64,000 nucleotides of DNA from CAVUBL01 sp963739795 (GCA_963739795.1 CAVUBL010000021.1:62001-126000); one strand, 5' to 3'. Shown: positions 17,590 to 26,288, numbered from the stretch's first letter. The notes: generated by a model from the sequence alone, not told the origin. A program made the numbers and translations.

Positions 17590-19188
17590 TCAGGCGAGGT
17601 GGGCCGCTCGGAGGACCGCGAGGGCCTGGGCGAGGGAGGTCTCGGGAGGACCGGAGGTGTCGATCCGGTCGAGGACGGCGGCGGTCTCGGCCGACGACGG
17701 CTCCCAGCGCCCGGCGAGGGCCTGGTAGACCGCCCAGTCGGCGTCGGAGACGTCGAATCCCGCCCCCACTCCCATCGGAGTGCCACCCTCTTGGAGGTGA
17801 CTCCCCCGAGTGCCACCCTCTTGGTGGTGACGGCGGGACTCTCCGCGCTCACCGAGGCGCCGGAAGATCTCTTCCGCGGGCGCTTCGCAGACCAGAATGC
17901 GGGCGGGAACACCCCAGGCTCGGGCCGCCGCCAGATACTCCCGACGCCGGGCCTCCTCCCGGAATCCCGCGTCCACCACGACGCGTCGCCCGCGGAACAA
18001 GAGCTCCTCGGCGCGCTCCAGGCAGACGGCGTACGTTCGCTCGGTCCATTCGGGGGAGTAGATCCCCCGGTCCACCGCCGCGGCGGCGCTCTCCTCGGGA
18101 GCGACGCCTGCCAGCTCTTTGCGCACCGCGTCCGAGCGCACCACCTCGAAGCCCGCTGCGCCCGCGAGCCCCGCGGCGAGGTGGCTCTTGCCGGTGCCCG
18201 GGAGGCCGGCCGCGAGGACGAGGCAAGGACGCTCGCCGGGGTCCGCGAGCTCGCCCAGGGCCAGGAGGAAGTGGGCGCGGGCTCGCTGCAGATCCTGCCA
18301 GCGCTGCCCCGCAGGGATCTCGGAGGCGCCGAGGGCGAGGCTCTCGACCTTGCCCCGGACCACGGCGCGGTAGGCGGTGTAGTAGGGCAGGAGCGGCCGG
18401 CCGGCGTCGTCGTTCGCGGCGTCGAAATAGGCGTCGACGAGGACCTCCGACAGGTCGCTGCGGTGATGGAAGAGCAGGTCCATGGCGAGGAAGGCCAGGT
18501 CCGAGACCGGGTCCGCATAGCGCAGGCGGACGTTGAACTCGATGCAGTCGACGATGACGAGATCGTCGGGAGGTGTGCGTCCGGGGAAGGCGTAGACGTG
18601 GTCGAGGTGAAGATCGCCGTGGGTGTCCCGGGCCACGCCGGGGCGGGCCCGGGCGTCGATCAACCCGCGGTGGCGGGAGAGCTCGGCCTCGGTGAGATCG
18701 CGCAGGCGGTTCCAGACCGCCTCGCTCATCGTCTGCCCCCGGAAGGGGCGGGTCTGGTCGAAGTTCTCGCGCGCGTTGCCGGCGACCACCTCGAAGCGGG
18801 CCCAGCGCGCGACCTCGGGGCCGCTCGCCGCGCGCTGGTGGAAGTCGGCCAGGCGGCGCGCGAGGGTCCCGAGGAGGCCCGGCTCGAGCTTGCCGCGCCC
18901 GAGCCGGGAGCGAAGGGTCGCCTCGTCGGGGAGGCGTCTCATCTCGACCGCGTACTCGATGGCCGGGCCGTCGCCTCCAACCTTGAGGCCTCCGCGCCGC
19001 CGCACGATCGGCACCACGCCGAGGTAGACCGACGGCGCGAGGCGCCGGTTCAGGCGCACCTCCTCCTCGCAGTCGATCCGGCGGAGCTTGAGGGTGGTGA
19101 AGTCGAGGAACCCCAGGTCGACCGGCTTCTTGACCTTGTAAGCGCGCTCGCCCGCCAGGAAGACCACCGAGATGTGGGTTTGCACCAC
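17590..19188 (-). CDS. Phosphotransferase-AAA kinase fusion (APH-like plus P-loop kinase)
   Basis: The N-terminal half is an aminoglycoside-phosphotransferase-like domain with KVKKPVDLGFLDF, the catalytic loop DTHGDLHLDHV and the following DCIEFNVRLRYADP. The C-terminal half is a P-loop kinase with Walker A GLPGTGKSHLAAGL (about residue 335). This two-domain family is common in bacteria, but its substrate is unknown. The GTG at 19188 has GGGGAG upstream. However, family-like sequence (ELGDLIEALTDPAAYPH) continues upstream to about 19260 without a standard start codon there. Two REP-like copies are read in frame as QEGGT peptides at 17776-17830, between the kinase core and the C-terminal helices. 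Confidence 0.83.
   Translation of the reverse strand: MVQTHISVVFLAGERAYKVKKPVDLGFLDFTTLKLRRIDCEEEVRLNRRLAPSVYLGVVPIVRRRGGLKVGGDGPAIEYAVEMRRLPDEATLRSRLGRGKLEPGLLGTLARRLADFHQRAASGPEVARWARFEVVAGNARENFDQTRPFRGQTMSEAVWNRLRDLTEAELSRHRGLIDARARPGVARDTHGDLHLDHVYAFPGRTPPDDLVIVDCIEFNVRLRYADPVSDLAFLAMDLLFHHRSDLSEVLVDAYFDAANDDAGRPLLPYYTAYRAVVRGKVESLALGASEIPAGQRWQDLQRARAHFLLALGELADPGERPCLVLAAGLPGTGKSHLAAGLAGAAGFEVVRSDAVRKELAGVAPEESAAAAVDRGIYSPEWTERTYAVCLERAEELLFRGRRVVVDAGFREEARRREYLAAARAWGVPARILVCEAPAEEIFRRLGERGESRRHHQEGGTRGSHLQEGGTPMGVGAGFDVSDADWAVYQALAGRWEPSSAETAAVLDRIDTSGPPETSLAQALAVLRAAHLA
17776..17800 (-). repeat. REP-like palindrome, copy 3, inside a coding sequence
   Basis: A slightly degraded copy (TGCCACCCTCTTGGAGG core) translated in frame by the kinase-fusion gene as HLQEGGTP. 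It is paired with copy 4, 5 bp away. Confidence 0.8.
17806..17830 (-). repeat. REP-like palindrome, copy 4, inside a coding sequence
   Basis: Core TGCCACCCTCTTGGTGG, translated in frame as HHQEGGTRG in the C-terminal part of the kinase-fusion protein. It has the same orientation and reading frame as copies 3 and 5. Confidence 0.85.
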
Positions 19189-19276
19189 GGTGATCTCCCC
19201 GGCGCCATGGGGATAGGCCGCCGGGTCGGTCAGGGCCTCGATCAGGTCCCCGAGCTCGATGGCGCCCTCCCGCGGA

Positions 19277-19690
19277 TCATTCGAGACTCGGCTTGCCCGC
19301 CGCGAGGCTCCACTTGCCGGCGCCGTGGGCGGCGATGAACAGGAAGACGAAGCAGTAGACGACGGCCAGCTCGCCGCGGTTGACGATGGGCCAGAACCCG
19401 CCGGAAGCGTGCTGCATGAAGTAGGCGACGGCCATCTCGCCCGAGGCGATGAAGGCGGCCCAGCTCGCGAAGAGCCCGAGGGCGATGAGGAGCCCGCCGA
19501 AGAGCTCGATCAGGCCGGCCAGCGCAAAGAGAAGATGAGCCTGGTCCCACGACACGCTGGCGCCGTGGCCGTCGATGCCACCGAGGAGGCCGAAGAGCTT
19601 CTGGGCGCCGTGACAGGCGAAAAGAAGGCCCACGATGAACCGCATGAGGGCGTAGAGCGGGTCCGAATACTTCCCCAACCACTTGTTCAT
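19277..19690 (-). CDS. DoxX-family membrane protein
   Basis: This 137-residue protein has four hydrophobic segments (about residues 11-30, 48-70, 76-95 and 105-128) and the DoxX-type start YSDPLYALMRFIVGLLFACHGAQKLF. Family members are small inner-membrane proteins linked to thiol or oxidative-stress metabolism, with unclear reactions. AAGGAG eight bases before ATG 19690 fixes the start over an upstream in-frame codon. The stop TGA lies just before the N-terminal region of the kinase-fusion gene on the same strand. Confidence 0.86.
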   Translation of the reverse strand: MNKWLGKYSDPLYALMRFIVGLLFACHGAQKLFGLLGGIDGHGASVSWDQAHLLFALAGLIELFGGLLIALGLFASWAAFIASGEMAVAYFMQHASGGFWPIVNRGELAVVYCFVFLFIAAHGAGKWSLAAGKPSLE

Positions 19691-19760
19691 GGGAGTTGCT
19701 CCTTTCCGGATCGGTGGATTGGCCACGCACCCGCCAGGCCGGTGGCGGCGAGGGCTCTCC

Positions 19761-19940
19761 TAGCCTGGAAAATTCATGATCCGGCTACTGCGAGCCGCAA
19801 TTGCACGCAATCTCGAGTCGTGCTCGCTCTTCGCTCCTCAACGTACGTTCGAGTACGCCTGCGTCGCTCATCGCTGCGCTGCCCCGATCTCACGCACACT
19901 TGCGGCTCTCGCTACGCCGTCTCGTGAATAGTCCAGGCTA
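19761..19940. repeat. MITE-like element, 180-bp form
   Basis: The element is bounded by imperfect 26-bp terminal inverted repeats starting CCTAGCCTGGA (about 20 of 26 positions agree). It contains further symmetrical sequence such as AACGTACGTT and no gene. Its two ends reappear as the 60-bp element at 11901-11960. It occupies the gap between the racemase-like gene and doxX. The autonomous partner transposon is not in the window. Confidence 0.75.
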
Positions 19941-20013
19941 GGGTCTTCGCCACGAGGAGCGGCTGGGAGTGCAGGGTTCGCGGGCATGCTACCAGAGCGC
20001 CACGTGGGCGCGG

Positions 20014-21060
20014 TCAGCGGCTGCGACGGATGCGCCAGCGCGCGACCACGCGATCTCCGCGCACCGCGTGGAGGGTGTCGAAGCAGGCCGCGGCGAGGCA
20101 AGCGTGATTGGGCAGGATGCGAAGGCGCGAGCCCAGTGGGAGCGGCGCGTTGAGAACGCCGTGCTCTTGAGAGAGCGACTTGATCCAGACGTCGCTCCTC
20201 CAAGTGCCACCCTCTTGGTGGTCGCCCTCCTCGTGATCGAAGATCCGGCCGAACGTGCGCGGCTCGACCCACTCCGGTCCCGGGTCTTTGGAGAGGGCGA
20301 GAGCGCCAGCGTCGATCACCGCGTGGTCCGCCCCCGGCTGGCAGGAGACGACGGTCGCGAGGACGCTCAAGGCGCAGTCGGCCGGAGCACACGAGCCGAT
20401 CGCGACCTGCGTGAGGTCGTAGTACACGTAGTTGCCCGGCCGGGTCTCGGTGACCCCGTCGAGGCCCTCGGCGGCGGCCATCCCTGGGGTCGAGCCCACG
20501 CTCACCTCGGGCACCTCCAGCCCCGCGGCCCGGAGCCTCTCGGCGAGTCCGGCCATGGTCTCCCGCTCCTCCTCGGCGGCCCGCGCCGCCTCGAGGCGCG
20601 AGCGCGCTTCGTAGGCCTGGCCCGAGTGGCTGAGGAGGCCGTCGAAGATCAGGCGAGGCGAGGCCTGGATCGCCCGGACGAGGCGCTCGGCACGGTCCGA
20701 CGCCGGGTCGACCCCTGCCCGGTGGTAACCGGCGTCCACCTTGATCCACAGGTGGACCGGGCTCCGGCTGCCGCGAGCCGCCTCTTCGACCCAGCCGACG
20801 GCCTCCGGAGAGTCGACGACCAGGCGCAGCGTGACTCGCCGAGCGAGCTCCAGGGCTTCGGCCAGGTGGCTCGGGACCACCGGGAACGCCCAGGTCAGGT
20901 CGTCGAAGCCGTGGTCCGCGAAGACCCGGGCCTCGGCCAGGGTCGACACGGTCAGGCCCCGGGCCCCGAGGGTGCGCTGCCGGCGGGCGATCTCGACGCA
21001 CTTGTGCGTTTTGACGTGGGGGCGGAGGGCGACGCCGAGGGCGCGCGCCCGTGAGGCCAT
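20014..21060 (-). CDS. PLP-dependent D-amino-acid aldolase/dehydratase-like protein (alanine racemase N-fold)
   Basis: This belongs to the D-threonine aldolase/D-serine dehydratase (DSD1-like) family: RPHVKTHK near the start holds the PLP lysine, with LWIKVDAGYHRAG and GSTPGM (phosphate binding) further on. The C-terminal metal-site region reads PNHACLAAACFDTLH. The family's usual N-terminus (LPTPALLVDLDRLERNLSAM) is encoded just upstream to at least 21117 in the same frame, so the ATG at 21060 is internal to the conserved domain. No standard start codon was found upstream. A REP-like copy is read in frame as DHQEGGTWRS before the C-terminal strands. Cytoplasmic; exact substrate unknown. Confidence 0.8.
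   Translation of the reverse strand: MASRARALGVALRPHVKTHKCVEIARRQRTLGARGLTVSTLAEARVFADHGFDDLTWAFPVVPSHLAEALELARRVTLRLVVDSPEAVGWVEEAARGSRSPVHLWIKVDAGYHRAGVDPASDRAERLVRAIQASPRLIFDGLLSHSGQAYEARSRLEAARAAEEERETMAGLAERLRAAGLEVPEVSVGSTPGMAAAEGLDGVTETRPGNYVYYDLTQVAIGSCAPADCALSVLATVVSCQPGADHAVIDAGALALSKDPGPEWVEPRTFGRIFDHEEGDHQEGGTWRSDVWIKSLSQEHGVLNAPLPLGSRLRILPNHACLAAACFDTLHAVRGDRVVARWRIRRSR
20200..20223 (-). repeat. REP-like palindrome, copy 5, inside a coding sequence
   Basis: Core CAAGTGCCACCCTCTTGGTGG, translated in frame as HQEGGTW within the D-amino-acid aldolase-like protein, the same frame used by copies 3 and 4. Confidence 0.88.
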
Positions 21061-21154
21061 GGCCGAGAGGTTGCGCTCGAGGCGGTCGAGGTCGACCAGC
21101 AGCGCGGGGGTGGGCAGGGCGGAGAGGAGTGCGTCCCCCTCCGCCGGTGGCCGC

Positions 21155-21760
21155 CTAGTGTGCTCCAGCCTCGGTGCCTCCGGTGTCGTGGTCCGTCGCG
21201 TGAGGCTCGTCGCCGCCCGGCTCCATGCCCTCGCCGGTCCCCTCGTGATGGTGCTCTTCGGCGCCCGCGGTCAGCTCGGCGTAGCGCGCCGGTGTCATCG
21301 TCGGGAGAGCCTGGACGAAGGCCACGATGTCCCAGATCTCCTGGTCGGTGTGGGTGCGGCCGAAGGAGGGCATCCCGGTCATCTTGACGCCGTGCTTGGT
21401 GATCCAAAAGATCTCCGCGGCGCTCATGTCACGGACCGATCGCACCAGCTCGGGGGCGTGGGGGTTGAGGCCCTTGTGGATCTCCGACTCCTCGACGCCG
21501 GGCCCCACGTGGCAGACCTGGCAGTTCTCCTTGTAGTGGGCGGCGCCCGTGGCGAGCATCGCGGGGTCGGAGAGATCCGGTGCCTGGATTCCCGCGGCTT
21601 GGCGTTCGACCGAGTTGTCCATGGTGGTGTGCAGGGCCCAGCGCACCAGGTGGGTGTGGGGCGCGTCCGCCGCCACGTTGTAGGCACCGGTATAAACGAC
21701 GGCGAGGCAGATCGCGGCCAGGACGACGAAGACCGCGACGACGGTGACGATGACTCGCAT
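21155..21760 (-). CDS. Membrane-anchored monohaem cytochrome c
   Basis: This 201-residue protein has an N-terminal hydrophobic anchor or signal (residues 4-25), one CQVCH haem site (about residue 80) and a probable axial methionine in VKMTGMPSFG. The domain ends with a typical class I C-terminal helix (QEIWDIVAFVQALP). A His/Glu/Asp-rich tail (EEHHHEG and DEPHATDHD) could bind metal. GGAAGGAG precedes the ATG. It lies just upstream of the D-amino-acid aldolase-like gene on the same strand, and is probably a periplasmic electron carrier. Confidence 0.87.
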   Translation of the reverse strand: MRVIVTVVAVFVVLAAICLAVVYTGAYNVAADAPHTHLVRWALHTTMDNSVERQAAGIQAPDLSDPAMLATGAAHYKENCQVCHVGPGVEESEIHKGLNPHAPELVRSVRDMSAAEIFWITKHGVKMTGMPSFGRTHTDQEIWDIVAFVQALPTMTPARYAELTAGAEEHHHEGTGEGMEPGGDEPHATDHDTGGTEAGAH

Positions 21761-21845
21761 GGCTCTCCTTCCGGGGATCGGTTGATCGACGGGACGCGTC
21801 GGTGCGTCGGCGTCCCGTTCAAGATGCAGTGGCGATGCCAGGAGC

Positions 21846-23219
21846 TTACCGCTTGTTACCCAGGCCGTGCTTCTTGAGGAAGTAGGAGATGTTGCGCTCG
21901 TCGATGCCCAGGAGCTCGGCCGCCCGCCGGCGCACGCCGCCGGCTCGCTTGAGGGCGGTCTCGAGCAGGCGGCGCTCCTCGGCCAGAAGCGAGGCGCGGA
22001 GATTCAGCTCCGGCGACTCGCCGCGCAGGGAGCGCACGTCGGCCGGGAGGCTCGACGGGCTCAGCCGCTCCCCCTGCTCGAGGACGACTCCCCGTTCGAT
22101 GACGTTCCGGAGCTCGCGCACGTTCCCGGGCCAAGGGTAGGCCTCGAGCGCCCGAAGGGCCTCGGGCTCGATCTCGTGGAGGGTCTTGCCCACCTGTGCC
22201 GTCGCTTCCGCCAAGAACGCCCGGGCGAGGACGCTCACGTCCTCGGGGCGTTCGCGCAAGGGGGGGATGTAGATGGTCATCACGTTGAGGCGGTAGAAGA
22301 GGTCGGCTCGGAAGCGGCCCGCTTCGACCTCGGCGGCGAGGTCGGAGTTCGAGGCCGAGATCAGGCGGACGTCCACGCTGGTCGGCCGGCTGTCGCCGAC
22401 GCGCTCGAAGCGGCCGTCCTGGAGCACCCGGAGCACCTTGGCCTGCGCCACGGCGGGCAGGGCGTCGACCTCGTCGAGGAGCAGCGTGCCCTCGTGGGCG
22501 ATCTTGAAGCGCCCGACCCGGTCCTCGAGGGCGCCGGTGAAGGCGCCGCGGCGGTGGCCGAAGAACTCGCTCTCGAAGAGGTCGGTGGGGATCGCGGCGC
22601 AGTTGACCGGCACGAAGGGGCCCGAGGCGCGGCGGCTCCGCCGGTGGATGTGCTTGGCCACCTCCTCCTTGCCGGTGCCCGACTCGCCCATCAAGAGCAC
22701 CGAGGTGTCGGTGGGGGCCACCATCTCGGCCATCTCGAGGACCTGGAGCCAGCCCTCGCTGCAGCCGAGGGGGCGGTCGCGGTCGGGGCCTGCGGCGCGG
22801 CTGCGGTCATGGCTGCGTAGGAAGGCGAGCTCGCGTTTGATGCCAGTCTGGCCGAGGGCCCTATCCAGGACGACCATCAGCTCCTCGGGGTCCACGGGCT
22901 TGAGCAGGTAATCGACGGCGCCGAGCTTCAGGCACTCGACGGCCGACGACACCGTTCCGTGACCGGTCAGGACGATGACCGGCAGCTCCGGCTCCTTGGC
23001 GCCGAGGCGGCCGAGGAGAGAGACGCCGTCCTCGCCGGGCATCTTGAGGTCGCTGATCACCAGGTCGGCGCCGTCAAGATTCTCTGTGCGCAGGGCCTCC
23101 TCGGCGCCGCCGGCGGTGCGCACCTCGTAGCCGCGGCGCCCCAGGAGGGTCGCCAGGGAGTCGCGAACATAGGGCTCGTCGTCGACGACGAGAACGGTGG
23201 CGCGGGGGGATCGGGGCAT
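21846..23219 (-). CDS. NtrC-type sigma-54-dependent response regulator
   Basis: The protein (457 residues) has a receiver domain (VLVVDDEPY; phosphoacceptor Asp in LVISDLKMPGEDG), a sigma-54 AAA+ domain with Walker A GESGTGKEEVAK and the sigma-54 contact loop GAFTGA, and a Fis-type C-terminal helix-turn-helix (RRRAAELLGIDERNISYFLKK). It activates sigma-54 promoters when phosphorylated, presumably by the kinase encoded 18 bp upstream. Targets are unknown. Confidence 0.93.
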   Translation of the reverse strand: MPRSPRATVLVVDDEPYVRDSLATLLGRRGYEVRTAGGAEEALRTENLDGADLVISDLKMPGEDGVSLLGRLGAKEPELPVIVLTGHGTVSSAVECLKLGAVDYLLKPVDPEELMVVLDRALGQTGIKRELAFLRSHDRSRAAGPDRDRPLGCSEGWLQVLEMAEMVAPTDTSVLLMGESGTGKEEVAKHIHRRSRRASGPFVPVNCAAIPTDLFESEFFGHRRGAFTGALEDRVGRFKIAHEGTLLLDEVDALPAVAQAKVLRVLQDGRFERVGDSRPTSVDVRLISASNSDLAAEVEAGRFRADLFYRLNVMTIYIPPLRERPEDVSVLARAFLAEATAQVGKTLHEIEPEALRALEAYPWPGNVRELRNVIERGVVLEQGERLSPSSLPADVRSLRGESPELNLRASLLAEERRLLETALKRAGGVRRRAAELLGIDERNISYFLKKHGLGNKR

Positions 23220-23237
23220 GGCGTCTCGTCCGGTCGG

Positions 23238-24887
23238 TCAGGATTCTTGGGTCGGTGACGGGGCGGCCTCGGCGCCCGCCGGCTCGGCCGACTCTGCCGG
23301 CTCGGCAAGTGGCAGCCGAATGGTGACTGAGGCTCCGCCCTCCTTTCGGTTGACACCTTCGATGGTGCCCTCGTGCTCGGCGACGATGCCGTGGCAGACG
23401 GCGAGCCCCAGGCCCGTCGAGCCGCGGGTGGAGAAGAACGGCTCGAAGAGGTGCTCGAGGGCTTCGGTCGAGAAGCCCGGACCGCCGTCGGCGACCTCGA
23501 GGAGGGCTCCACCGTCGGCGAGCGCTGTGACCACGAGGACCTCGCCGCCCGTAGGCTGCGCCTGGCAGGCGTTGAGCACCAGATTCAGGGCGAGCTGGCG
23601 GAGGGTCGTCGGGTTGCCCTGGACCGGATGGTCGGTTCCCAGGCCCAGCTCGGGCCGGAGGGCGACGCTGTCGTACCTCTTGTCGGCGCGGACCAGGCCG
23701 AGGGTGTCGGCGACCACCGCGTCGAGGTCGACGGGTTGGCTGGCGGCCCGACCGGGCTCGCCGAACCGCAAGATCTGACGGACGATCCCGGCCACACGCT
23801 CGAGGCCCTCGCGGACCTTGGGCACCAGGGATCGGGCGTCCCGCGAGTCCCCCCGGGCGAGATCCTCGTCGAGCAACGCCAGGTAGTTGCGCATCCCTTC
23901 GAGGGGGTTGTTCACCTCGTGCGCTATGCCCGCTGCCAGGCGCCCGACGCTCGCCAGGCGCTCACTGTGGCGTACCTGTCGCTCGAGCTCGCGGACCTGG
24001 GCCTGGTGGCGGCTTTCGGCTTCGGCGCGCGCGGCCCGCCGGACCTGGCGGAAGGCGAGGAGGCCGAGGATGAGGGTTAGGCTCATGACCGCGAGGTTGA
24101 GGACGACGGTCGTCCGATAGCGACCTGCGAGGCGCTCGAGAGAACGCACCAGGCGGCCGCCGTCCTCGCGGCGCACCAGGGTCCAGTGGATCGGGGGCGT
24201 CCAGCGCGGATCGGAGACCGGGACCCGCACGGTGAGTCGATCGCCGTCGCGGCTCGAAGTCGGGCGGGCACTGGCCGCGGTTTCGAGGGTGAGGCGCCCC
24301 CCCAGCCCGGGGGCGGCGCTCTCCAGGAGGCGCACCGGGTCGATCAGGGCTTCGATGGATTCGCCCTTCTTCTTGGTGGTCGCCGAGCCCAGGGGCCAGG
24401 TGACTCGCACGAGGCGCCCGGCACCGACGGAGTCGGCGCTCAGCGGTCCGTCCGGTGGCAGGAGCACCGGCATCCCCTGGCGGCGGCCCGCCGAGACCAC
24501 GGCTCGGCCGGAGGATGCCTCCACCTGGACCCGCTCGACGGACGGATGGGCCTCGAGGAAGAGGATGATCGAGCCCTCGATGGCCAGGCGGCTCCAGCGG
24601 CGGGTCACCGGATCGGAGGTGGAGAGGGCTGCGGGAGCCCGAGAGAGGGGCGGTGAGTAGGAGAGGAAGATGAAGTCCCCGCGCAGAGTGGCCAGAGCCG
24701 CCTCCAGGGCGCGGGCGTGGGCGCCGGTCTGGAGCTCGAGCTCCTGCAGGGCTAGGCGCCGGGCCTCGTCTCGCGCCGCGAGGATGCCCCAGACGGCGAC
24801 GCCGTTGACCGTCAGAAGGATCGCCAGGAGTAGGCCGCTGACCTGGATCTCGGACGGGGGACGCCGGAGGAGGCGAAGCGAGGTCAT
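23238..24887 (-). CDS. Membrane sensor histidine kinase partner of the NtrC-type regulator
   Basis: This 549-residue kinase has two membrane segments (about residues 15-35 and 265-285) enclosing a periplasmic sensor of about 230 residues. The H-box is AAGIAHEVNNPLEGMRNY, as in NtrB-like kinases. An N-box (LALNLVLNACQA) and G-boxes (DGGPGFS, STGLGLAV) follow. The ATG at 24887 has AGGA upstream; an in-frame TTG lies at 24944. The ligand cannot be told from sequence. Confidence 0.92.
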   Translation of the reverse strand: MTSLRLLRRPPSEIQVSGLLLAILLTVNGVAVWGILAARDEARRLALQELELQTGAHARALEAALATLRGDFIFLSYSPPLSRAPAALSTSDPVTRRWSRLAIEGSIILFLEAHPSVERVQVEASSGRAVVSAGRRQGMPVLLPPDGPLSADSVGAGRLVRVTWPLGSATTKKKGESIEALIDPVRLLESAAPGLGGRLTLETAASARPTSSRDGDRLTVRVPVSDPRWTPPIHWTLVRREDGGRLVRSLERLAGRYRTTVVLNLAVMSLTLILGLLAFRQVRRAARAEAESRHQAQVRELERQVRHSERLASVGRLAAGIAHEVNNPLEGMRNYLALLDEDLARGDSRDARSLVPKVREGLERVAGIVRQILRFGEPGRAASQPVDLDAVVADTLGLVRADKRYDSVALRPELGLGTDHPVQGNPTTLRQLALNLVLNACQAQPTGGEVLVVTALADGGALLEVADGGPGFSTEALEHLFEPFFSTRGSTGLGLAVCHGIVAEHEGTIEGVNRKEGGASVTIRLPLAEPAESAEPAGAEAAPSPTQES

Positions 24888-25291
24888 AGTTCCTAAGAGC
24901 CGCGAAAGATCTTGCAGCGTAAGGGCTTCTCGGCGGGCTGTCAAGATCGGCAGCGAGAGGATGGGTCATCGGGTTCATATCCCCTACGCTCCCCATCGAG
25001 CGCTGTCGAGGTCTCCGGGCAGCACTCGGCCTCTGCTGCTCTAGGTGTCAACCCTATGGAGGCTTTCGGCGGCTGGAGTCGAGATTCGACGCGACTTCCA
25101 TGCCCATCCGCTCACTCAGTTCTGTGATCCCGACCCCAGAGGGCGGGGAAGATTGCGCCGAGCCAGGACGAGGCGAGGAGGATCCCGCCCAGACTCGAGA
25201 CGAGCGCGTGGGCCGATACACATCGGCCCGGACCTTCGGCCGAGAAACGGGAAGGATCGAGATGGCGCCGAGCTTTCGGACCCCTGCGAGG
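24888..25291. other. Intergenic gap with one short hairpin
   Basis: This 404-bp stretch lies between the RAYT stop and the histidine kinase start. A perfect 8-bp stem GGGCCGAT/ATCGGCCC with an ACAC loop sits at 25210-25229 but has no T-run, so it is a weak terminator candidate. A TTGACA at 24939-24944 on the minus strand could be a -35 box for the kinase gene, but no clear -10 follows. Nothing else is seen. Confidence 0.4.
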
Positions 25292-26221
25292 TTATCCGGG
25301 AGCGTGATGGGGAACGAAGGGCCTGCCTGGCGGGAAGCTGCCCTCGGGGAAGGGTGGATCGGGGATCCCGGCGCGAAGGAGCTCCGCAGCGTACCGAAAC
25401 GCGTCCTCGAAGAGGCGGTACGCCTCGCGGAGGTTCTTCCATCCGGCGGAGGTCCTCGTATGGAACCAAGGTCGCGGAGAGCGTGCGAGCTTCTCAGGCC
25501 GCTCATGGGGGTGGTGCCGCAAGATGGCAGGGACTCCGGCCGGACGAGTGCCGGCGTCTCGGTGTCGCAGTGCGGCTTGTTCCTCGATGGCTCGGATCAT
25601 CGATCGAACCGCGTCCTGACGCTCGGCCGTCGAGAGGTGAAGCCAGCAAGGCAGAGGCGTGAGGGATACCTCCTCGTTCTGGGCGAAGTCGTCCTCGTCG
25701 ACCTTTCGGCCCCAGCGGGAGGCGTGGTACTGAGCCGTTCGGTCGGGCCATTTTCCGAGGAGCCGCTCACCCTCGGTCAGAGCCCGGACGCAGTTTGCGC
25801 CCGGCCAATCCGAGGCTCGCTCGACGAGGTTCTCCTTGACCCCGTGCGCCAGGACGTAGCGAAATCGCTCGAGGAGGGCCTCCTCGTCGTCTTCGATCGG
25901 TATGGCGCTGTAGCGCTGTGCCCAGACGGAACCGGACCAGTCGTATAGGCGATTGACCTCCCGCGACAGCTTGGATTCGAAGTACTCCATGAACGCGGCC
26001 AACTGTCCCGCATCCCGCGGGGAGAGAAGGAGATGGAAGTGGTTCGAGGCAAACGTGAAGGCGTGGAGCAACATGCCGAACTTGCGTTGCGCTCGGCCCA
26101 AGGCCCCCAAGACGATCGCACGCAGCTCCTCGCAGGGACGCAGGAGGTAGCGCCCCTGGAAGGTGCGGTTCGTCACTTCGATCGGCAATCCTGGCGGTAC
26201 GTGGCGTAGTGGTCGTGCCAT
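25292..26221 (-). CDS. REP-associated tyrosine transposase (RAYT)
   Basis: This 309-residue Y1-transposase-like protein opens MARPLRHVPPGLPIEVTNRT, the usual RAYT start. It has the HUH metal motif in ASNHFHLLLSP (about residues 58-68) and a candidate catalytic tyrosine in FRYVLAHGV (about 128). The C-terminal part keeps the family pattern HPHERPEKLARSPRPWFH and PEGSFPPGRPFV. No frameshift or stop interrupts it, so it is potentially active. Two REP-like copies lie directly upstream (26289-26355), and the same palindrome recurs across the window. RAYTs are domesticated or REP-mobilising enzymes that cut and join REP DNA. ATG 26221 was chosen over an upstream in-frame start because of the family N-terminus. 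Confidence 0.92.
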   Translation of the reverse strand: MARPLRHVPPGLPIEVTNRTFQGRYLLRPCEELRAIVLGALGRAQRKFGMLLHAFTFASNHFHLLLSPRDAGQLAAFMEYFESKLSREVNRLYDWSGSVWAQRYSAIPIEDDEEALLERFRYVLAHGVKENLVERASDWPGANCVRALTEGERLLGKWPDRTAQYHASRWGRKVDEDDFAQNEEVSLTPLPCWLHLSTAERQDAVRSMIRAIEEQAALRHRDAGTRPAGVPAILRHHPHERPEKLARSPRPWFHTRTSAGWKNLREAYRLFEDAFRYAAELLRAGIPDPPFPEGSFPPGRPFVPHHAPG

Positions 26222-26288
26222 CACATGATCTAGGACGCAAGACCGGACGGGAATCTCCCGCTGTGCACATTCTCGCCGGACCACCAGG

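Noticed and set aside
19761..19940. A complete insertion sequence
   Set aside because: It has inverted ends but no coding capacity. It is at most a non-autonomous element.
25210..25229. Perfect 8-bp hairpin as the RAYT terminator
   Set aside because: There is no T-run on either side, so it is listed only in the gap description.
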